A DNA stretch of 43,588 bases from JAUWVG01 sp964633715 (lineage in GTDB: Bacteria; Acidobacteriota; Aminicenantia; Aminicenantales; Aminicenantaceae): assembly GCA_964633715.1 (NCBI GenBank), contig CAZWHQ010000040.1, positions 1 through 43,588 on the forward strand, given 5' to 3'. This document shows positions 40,111 through 43,588 of the stretch, in pieces. The position numbers were made by a program, and so were the translations under genes. The notes under the pieces were generated by a model, which was not told where the DNA came from, made no database searches, and worked only from the letters and a program-made list of their open reading frames with translations. The number at the start of each line of letters is the position of its first letter. Position 1 is the stretch's first letter.

Positions 40111-42690
40111 TCATTCATATCTTAGAGATAAAACAGGATCTGCCTTAGCAGCGCGGATGGCCTGCCAGCTTACTGTTAAGAGAGATACCAGGAAAGTCAG
40201 CAAAACTGGAATCAGAAAAACCGTTAATCCCAGATTTGTATGGTATGCATAAGTATTTAGGTACTTCATCGCAGCATAAGTCGCAATAGGGGCGGCAATC
40301 AGATTGGCAAGCAGGATCCATTTGATAAAGTCCTTTGCCAGCAGGTGAAAGATAACGGGATTTGAAGCTCCCAGAATTTTACGGATTCCGATCTCTTTGG
40401 TACGCCGCTCCGCCACAAAAGAGGCCAAACCGAACAGTCCTAGGCAGGCGACAAACAACGCCAGCCCTGCGAAGGTATTTATAATCTTTCCAATTCTTTG
40501 GTCAGCTCTATAAAGTTCTTCTAACTGCTCATCAAGAAATCTAAAAACAAAGGGATACTCGGGGACTATTGACATCCACGAGGATTTGAGTGCTTCAATT
40601 GTTCGGGGGATATTTGTGGACGCGATTTTTACAAACATATGGTTAAATCCAGATTTCCTCATGCCTATAGCCAGAGGAGCGACTTTGTGATGCAGGGATC
40701 GCAGATTAAAATCTTTGATCACTCCAATTATCTTCAGATCCTGACCAAGAATCCACTTGCCAACCGGATCCTTCATCCCAATGGCCTGGATCGCCGTTTC
40801 ATTGACAACGACCGCGTTTTCTTCGTCCGTTGTAAAATCGCGAGAAAAAAACCGTCCTTCAGCCATTTCCAGATCAAAAGTGGATAAAAATCCCGGATCA
40901 ACATCTATGAGGCCCAATTCGAAGCGGTCTTCAGAATCCCTCCCTTCCCAATTCTCCAGGGTAAGAGTCGCTCTCCGGCGTCCGGGGACGGTAGATGCGG
41001 CTGCCATATCGAGTACTTCTGGATTCCTTTTGAAAGTCGTTGTCAGAAGATCGATTTTTTCTCTAAGATTACCAGGTAGACGGAAACTCATCACCTGGTC
41101 CTTGTTATACCCCAAGTTCTGTTGGCGAAGAAAATTCAACTGCCGGTAAACAACAACCGTTCCGATAATAAGTACTGTGGTCAAAACAAATTGAAAAATA
41201 ACCAGAGTTCTCCGGAATGTTTTGCCGCGAAGTCCTGATTTAAAGGCCTTTTTCAGTACGGATACAGGCTGGAATGAAGACAGAAAAAGAGCAGGATAAA
41301 TCCCTGAAATCAGTCCAGCTGTCAAAGTGATTCCCAAAAGGCCCAGGACAACATGCACTTTCCCTAAAATCATAAGGGGAAGCTCTTTTCCTGATAATTG
41401 ATTAAATAATGGGAGGAAGGCAAGAACCAGTCCTAATGCAAAGATCAATGATATAAATGCCATCATAAGAGATTCCCCAAAAAATTGTTGAATCAGTTCT
41501 TTACGGCGGGCTCCGACGACCTTTCGCATCCCGATCTCTCGGGTTCTTTGAGCTGACCGGGCTGTGGTCAGATTCATAAAATTGATGCAGGCATTAAGCA
41601 GAATAAAAAGTGCGATCAAAGAAAATATAACAACATATTTTATGTCTCCATCAACGCGGGGAGTCAGGATGGCGTTTGAAAAAAGACGTATCTTTGTAAG
41701 GGGTTGGAGATCGATAAGAAAAGGAGATCCGTCAGAATGCTCACTGATAACATTTTTAATTTTTTCATTGACCATTTTGTAATCTGCCGTTTTAGCGAGG
41801 AGAACATAGGTGTCGAGGTAAAACGAATCCCATCCAATAATAGGCTGGCCGAAATTTTTTATACTTTCGAAATTAACGAGAAAGTCGAATTTAAAATTGG
41901 AATGGGTAGGGATATTTTCCAAAACACCTGAGATAATAAAATTTGTGTGATTATCCACGCGAAGGATCTTCCCCAATGGATCTGTGTTCTCAAAGTACTT
42001 CTCTGCCATACTTTCTGAGATAATTATTGAAGAAGGATCCTTTAAAGCTGAGGCCGTATCGCCGATTTTTAAAGGAAAGGTGAACATAGTCAGAATCGCT
42101 GGATCGGCAAAGGCGAATCCTCTTTCATAATATTGTTGGTCTTCGAACTTTACCAAACGTTCACCCATAATCCTGTATCGTATACTCTCCAGGACTTCAG
42201 GGTAATCGGCTTTTAAAATCGGGGCCAATGCAGGTCCCTGCTGCGAGTAGGATAAGATTTCCCCACTGGAAAGCTCTTCATGCTCGATCACACGATAGAT
42301 TCTATCCGCATGAGTATGGAAGCGGTCATAGCTCAGTTCATCCTGCACCCATAAAAAGATCAGGATACAAACAGCCAGACCCACAGCCAGGCCCAAAATG
42401 TTCAATGTGGAGTACCCCCTGTGTCTAATTAATGTACGTATTCCAGTTTTAAAATAATTTTTTAACATGATCAAACTCCATATAAGTGATAATTTTATGT
42501 ATTGGAAGAGTGTCCTAAATGTACAGAACCAATACCAAAACCAGGATATTATTGCTCCATAACGTGACCGGATATCAAAATATTCTATGTCTATAGCATC
42601 GGCTAAAGCATGTTCATCTTCATAGGAGGACAATTGAGAAATAATCCATCTTGCAATTGGAGGTGTCGTTTTTTTTCTATCTTTTATCAT
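40111..42690 (-). CDS. ADOP-like MacB/FtsX orphan permease with N-terminal prefix domain (pair 3)
   Basis: 859 residues from the ATG at 42690, two bases after the padR stop (TGATATG); a TTG at 42699 is an alternative. Prefix domain: PPIARWIISQLSSYEDEHAL, then AIISWFWYWFCTFRTLFQYI; the core start is MLKNYFKTGIRTLIRHRGYS. Two duplicated halves are seen with EIGMRKVVGARRKELIQQFF and EIGIRKILGASNPVIFHLL, ending in AKADPVLSLRYE. Sequence is intact throughout. Its end converges on the stub and YbjQ remnant at 39338-40050. Confidence 0.92.
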   Translation of the reverse strand: MIKDRKKTTPPIARWIISQLSSYEDEHALADAIDIEYFDIRSRYGAIISWFWYWFCTFRTLFQYIKLSLIWSLIMLKNYFKTGIRTLIRHRGYSTLNILGLAVGLAVCILIFLWVQDELSYDRFHTHADRIYRVIEHEELSSGEILSYSQQGPALAPILKADYPEVLESIRYRIMGERLVKFEDQQYYERGFAFADPAILTMFTFPLKIGDTASALKDPSSIIISESMAEKYFENTDPLGKILRVDNHTNFIISGVLENIPTHSNFKFDFLVNFESIKNFGQPIIGWDSFYLDTYVLLAKTADYKMVNEKIKNVISEHSDGSPFLIDLQPLTKIRLFSNAILTPRVDGDIKYVVIFSLIALFILLNACINFMNLTTARSAQRTREIGMRKVVGARRKELIQQFFGESLMMAFISLIFALGLVLAFLPLFNQLSGKELPLMILGKVHVVLGLLGITLTAGLISGIYPALFLSSFQPVSVLKKAFKSGLRGKTFRRTLVIFQFVLTTVLIIGTVVVYRQLNFLRQQNLGYNKDQVMSFRLPGNLREKIDLLTTTFKRNPEVLDMAAASTVPGRRRATLTLENWEGRDSEDRFELGLIDVDPGFLSTFDLEMAEGRFFSRDFTTDEENAVVVNETAIQAIGMKDPVGKWILGQDLKIIGVIKDFNLRSLHHKVAPLAIGMRKSGFNHMFVKIASTNIPRTIEALKSSWMSIVPEYPFVFRFLDEQLEELYRADQRIGKIINTFAGLALFVACLGLFGLASFVAERRTKEIGIRKILGASNPVIFHLLAKDFIKWILLANLIAAPIATYAAMKYLNTYAYHTNLGLTVFLIPVLLTFLVSLLTVSWQAIRAAKADPVLSLRYE

Positions 42691-42691
42691 A

Positions 42692-43018
42692 TCAATCAAA
42701 TTGAGCCATCATATGGACAAATCCATCCCAAGCGAGCTTTTGGATTTCATAGGCCTTTGTTAGCGCTTGTTTTCCTTCATGCGTCAAAAAGTACATCACT
42801 TTTCTTCGACCACCTTTTTGGGGAAGCGGAAGGCTTTCTTTGGATTTAATATATCCTTTTCTTATAAGTGCTGAAAGAGTGTTACAAAGTGAGCCGTGAT
42901 TGATGGATCTTCCAGAAATTTCTTTGATATGCCTTCTTAAGGAAACGATATAGGCATTTTCTTTTAGCTCTAAAATCGCCAATAACAGGAATTCTTCGCG
43001 TTTTGTTAATTCAACCAT
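42692..43018 (-). CDS. PadR family transcriptional regulator (pair 3)
   Basis: 108 residues: LLAILELKENAYIVSLRRHI, then SINHGSLCNTLSALIRKGYI as recognition helix and QKGGRRKVMYFLTHEGKQAL as wing. It lies directly upstream of the permease and is effectively contiguous with it. It probably binds the dyad at 43052-43071 and controls its own operon. Confidence 0.9.
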   Translation of the reverse strand: MVELTKREEFLLLAILELKENAYIVSLRRHIKEISGRSINHGSLCNTLSALIRKGYIKSKESLPLPQKGGRRKVMYFLTHEGKQALTKAYEIQKLAWDGFVHMMAQFD

Positions 43019-43051
43019 GGATTTTCCATTTTATTTATTTTTAAATTAAAA

Positions 43052-43071
43052 ACATATATACAAATATACGT
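43052..43071 (-). promoter_or_regulatory. Imperfect palindrome upstream of padR (candidate operator, pair 3)
   Basis: A 20-bp imperfect dyad whose plus-strand arms are ACATATATAC and AAATATACGT; 14 of 20 positions are symmetrical. It is located 34-53 bp upstream of the padR ATG, as in the other pairs. Confidence 0.4.
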
Positions 43072-43208
43072 TCAAATTGCATAAAAGGTTGGCTTTTCTT
43101 TAAAAAAAACTTCTCCTCTTTTCATGGAGTCTATTGATGGAACTCTCATGTGGACTATTTGGCCATGTCGATATGAGAAATTTTCACTAAAAACCTAAGG
43201 AACCTATA

Positions 43209-43224
43209 ATGGCATATTATTTGC
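43209..43224 (+). promoter_or_regulatory. Sigma-54 promoter of the LVIVD-repeat gene
   Basis: ATGGCATATTATTTGC, GG at 43211-43212 and GC at 43223-43224 with 10 bp between. The leader to the ATG at 43263 would be about 27 nt and contains GGAGG. The tandem TGT-N10-ACA dyad is absent upstream; a TGGAC-N5-GGCCA partial dyad at 43151-43165 is the only candidate activator site. Confidence 0.65.
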
Positions 43225-43262
43225 TGCATATTTAGGTTTAATCCCATTAAAGTGGAGGAAAA

Positions 43263-43556
43263 ATGAAAATCTTGAAAATAGGGCTGAGTATTTTTACCGC
43301 CGGTGTGCTGCTCTTTTTGGGAGAAGCCTTTGGCGCCGGTCTTCGGCCGCAAGAAGACGAAAAAGTCGTTTTCAAAGAGATCGGACAATTCAATGATGGA
43401 GGAATGGCCGTAACGGTCTTGGTGGTCGAGAACCGGGCCTATGTCTGTGAATTCGATAACGGCCTGGAAATACTCGATGTCAGCGATCCAAAACAGATCA
43501 AAAAACTTGGGCAGCTGGAAAATACGGAAGAAGCTAGTGCTTTGTCAACCCGATAA
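43263..43556 (+). CDS. Secreted LVIVD-repeat protein, short or truncated
   Basis: 97 residues. Signal peptide about residues 1-25 (LSIFTAGVLLFLGEAFGA), then ENRAYVCEFDNGLEILDVSD, PKQIKKLGQL, one clear LVIVD blade of a beta-propeller. The family usually has at least five blades, so the TAA at 43554-43556 after EEASALSTR probably marks a truncation close to the window end. GGAGG precedes the ATG and a sigma-54 promoter lies upstream. Confidence 0.65.
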   Translation: MKILKIGLSIFTAGVLLFLGEAFGAGLRPQEDEKVVFKEIGQFNDGGMAVTVLVVENRAYVCEFDNGLEILDVSDPKQIKKLGQLENTEEASALSTR

Positions 43557-43588
43557 TGTTGGATAAAGCCTTTTCAATTTAATTCTGG

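Noticed and set aside
39998..40252. Open frame of 84 codons across the YbjQ-like remnant and the end of permease 3
   Set aside because: Its second half is antisense to the conserved permease C-terminus; only the segment YNEARIAQAK may be a YbjQ tail.
1..43588. CRISPR arrays, insertion sequences, tRNA or rRNA genes
   Set aside because: No regularly spaced direct repeats, no transposase-like frames with terminal inverted repeats and no recognisable structural RNA sequence were seen.

Overview
The window looks like chromosomal DNA of a mesophilic or moderately thermophilic bacterium of the Acidobacteriota / Candidatus Aminicenantes type. This is an inference: it carries several very large, ATPase-less MacB/FtsX permeases of the kind first named acidobacterial duplicated orphan permeases (ADOP), three of them paired with PadR regulators. 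It also has secreted M14 carboxypeptidases, beta-propeller proteins and many toxin-antitoxin modules. No rRNA, tRNA, CRISPR array or intact transposase was seen.

Layout. 1-2485: a Fic protein translationally coupled to a type I DNA methyltransferase (minus strand). 2541-5793: four uncharacterised genes in two converging pairs. 5988-9002: PadR-permease pair 1. 9225-12080: a toxin-antitoxin and relic zone with HicAB, an ImmA/IrrE protease with a broken PIN-like partner, a propeller fragment and VapBC. 12195-13912: three relics (permease tail, SBBP-ankyrin gene, MORN gene). 14048-15074: a cysteine-rich protein and a second HicAB. 15114-20691: an M14 peptidase, a MORN protein, a truncated aminotransferase, MazEF and a Tat-exported sugar isomerase-like protein. 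20851-26259: a C45-type hydrolase, a methyltransferase and PadR-permease pair 2. 26405-29853: a peroxiredoxin, a sigma-54-driven permease and a permease stub. 29903-33936: two overlapping M14 peptidase genes. 34208-39024: YefM-YoeB, a zinc ribbon protein, an amidohydrolase and two propeller proteins. 39083-43071: relics, another sigma-54 permease stub and PadR-permease pair 3. 43209-end: a sigma-54-driven LVIVD-repeat gene.

The main observation is that the orphan permeases fall into two classes with different promoters. The long class has an N-terminal permease-prefix domain, follows a padR gene with overlapping or near-overlapping frames, and has a gene-specific palindrome before padR. The short class lacks the prefix, begins exactly at the equivalent of the internal Met of the long class, and lies behind a -24/-12 promoter (GG-N10-GC). 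It is preceded by two 16-bp dyads (TGT-N10-ACA type) whose starts are exactly 21 bp apart, about 77-80 bp before the -24 GG. Four copies of this tandem dyad occur. One drives an intact permease, two drive internally deleted permease stubs, and one has been cut at its -12 element and abuts a truncated ImmA gene. This suggests an enhancer-binding-protein regulon of permeases that is copied, deleted and rearranged as promoter-gene cassettes.

Decay is widespread: several genes keep their first and last codons but have lost the middle, and fragments sit at the edges of the promoter cassettes.
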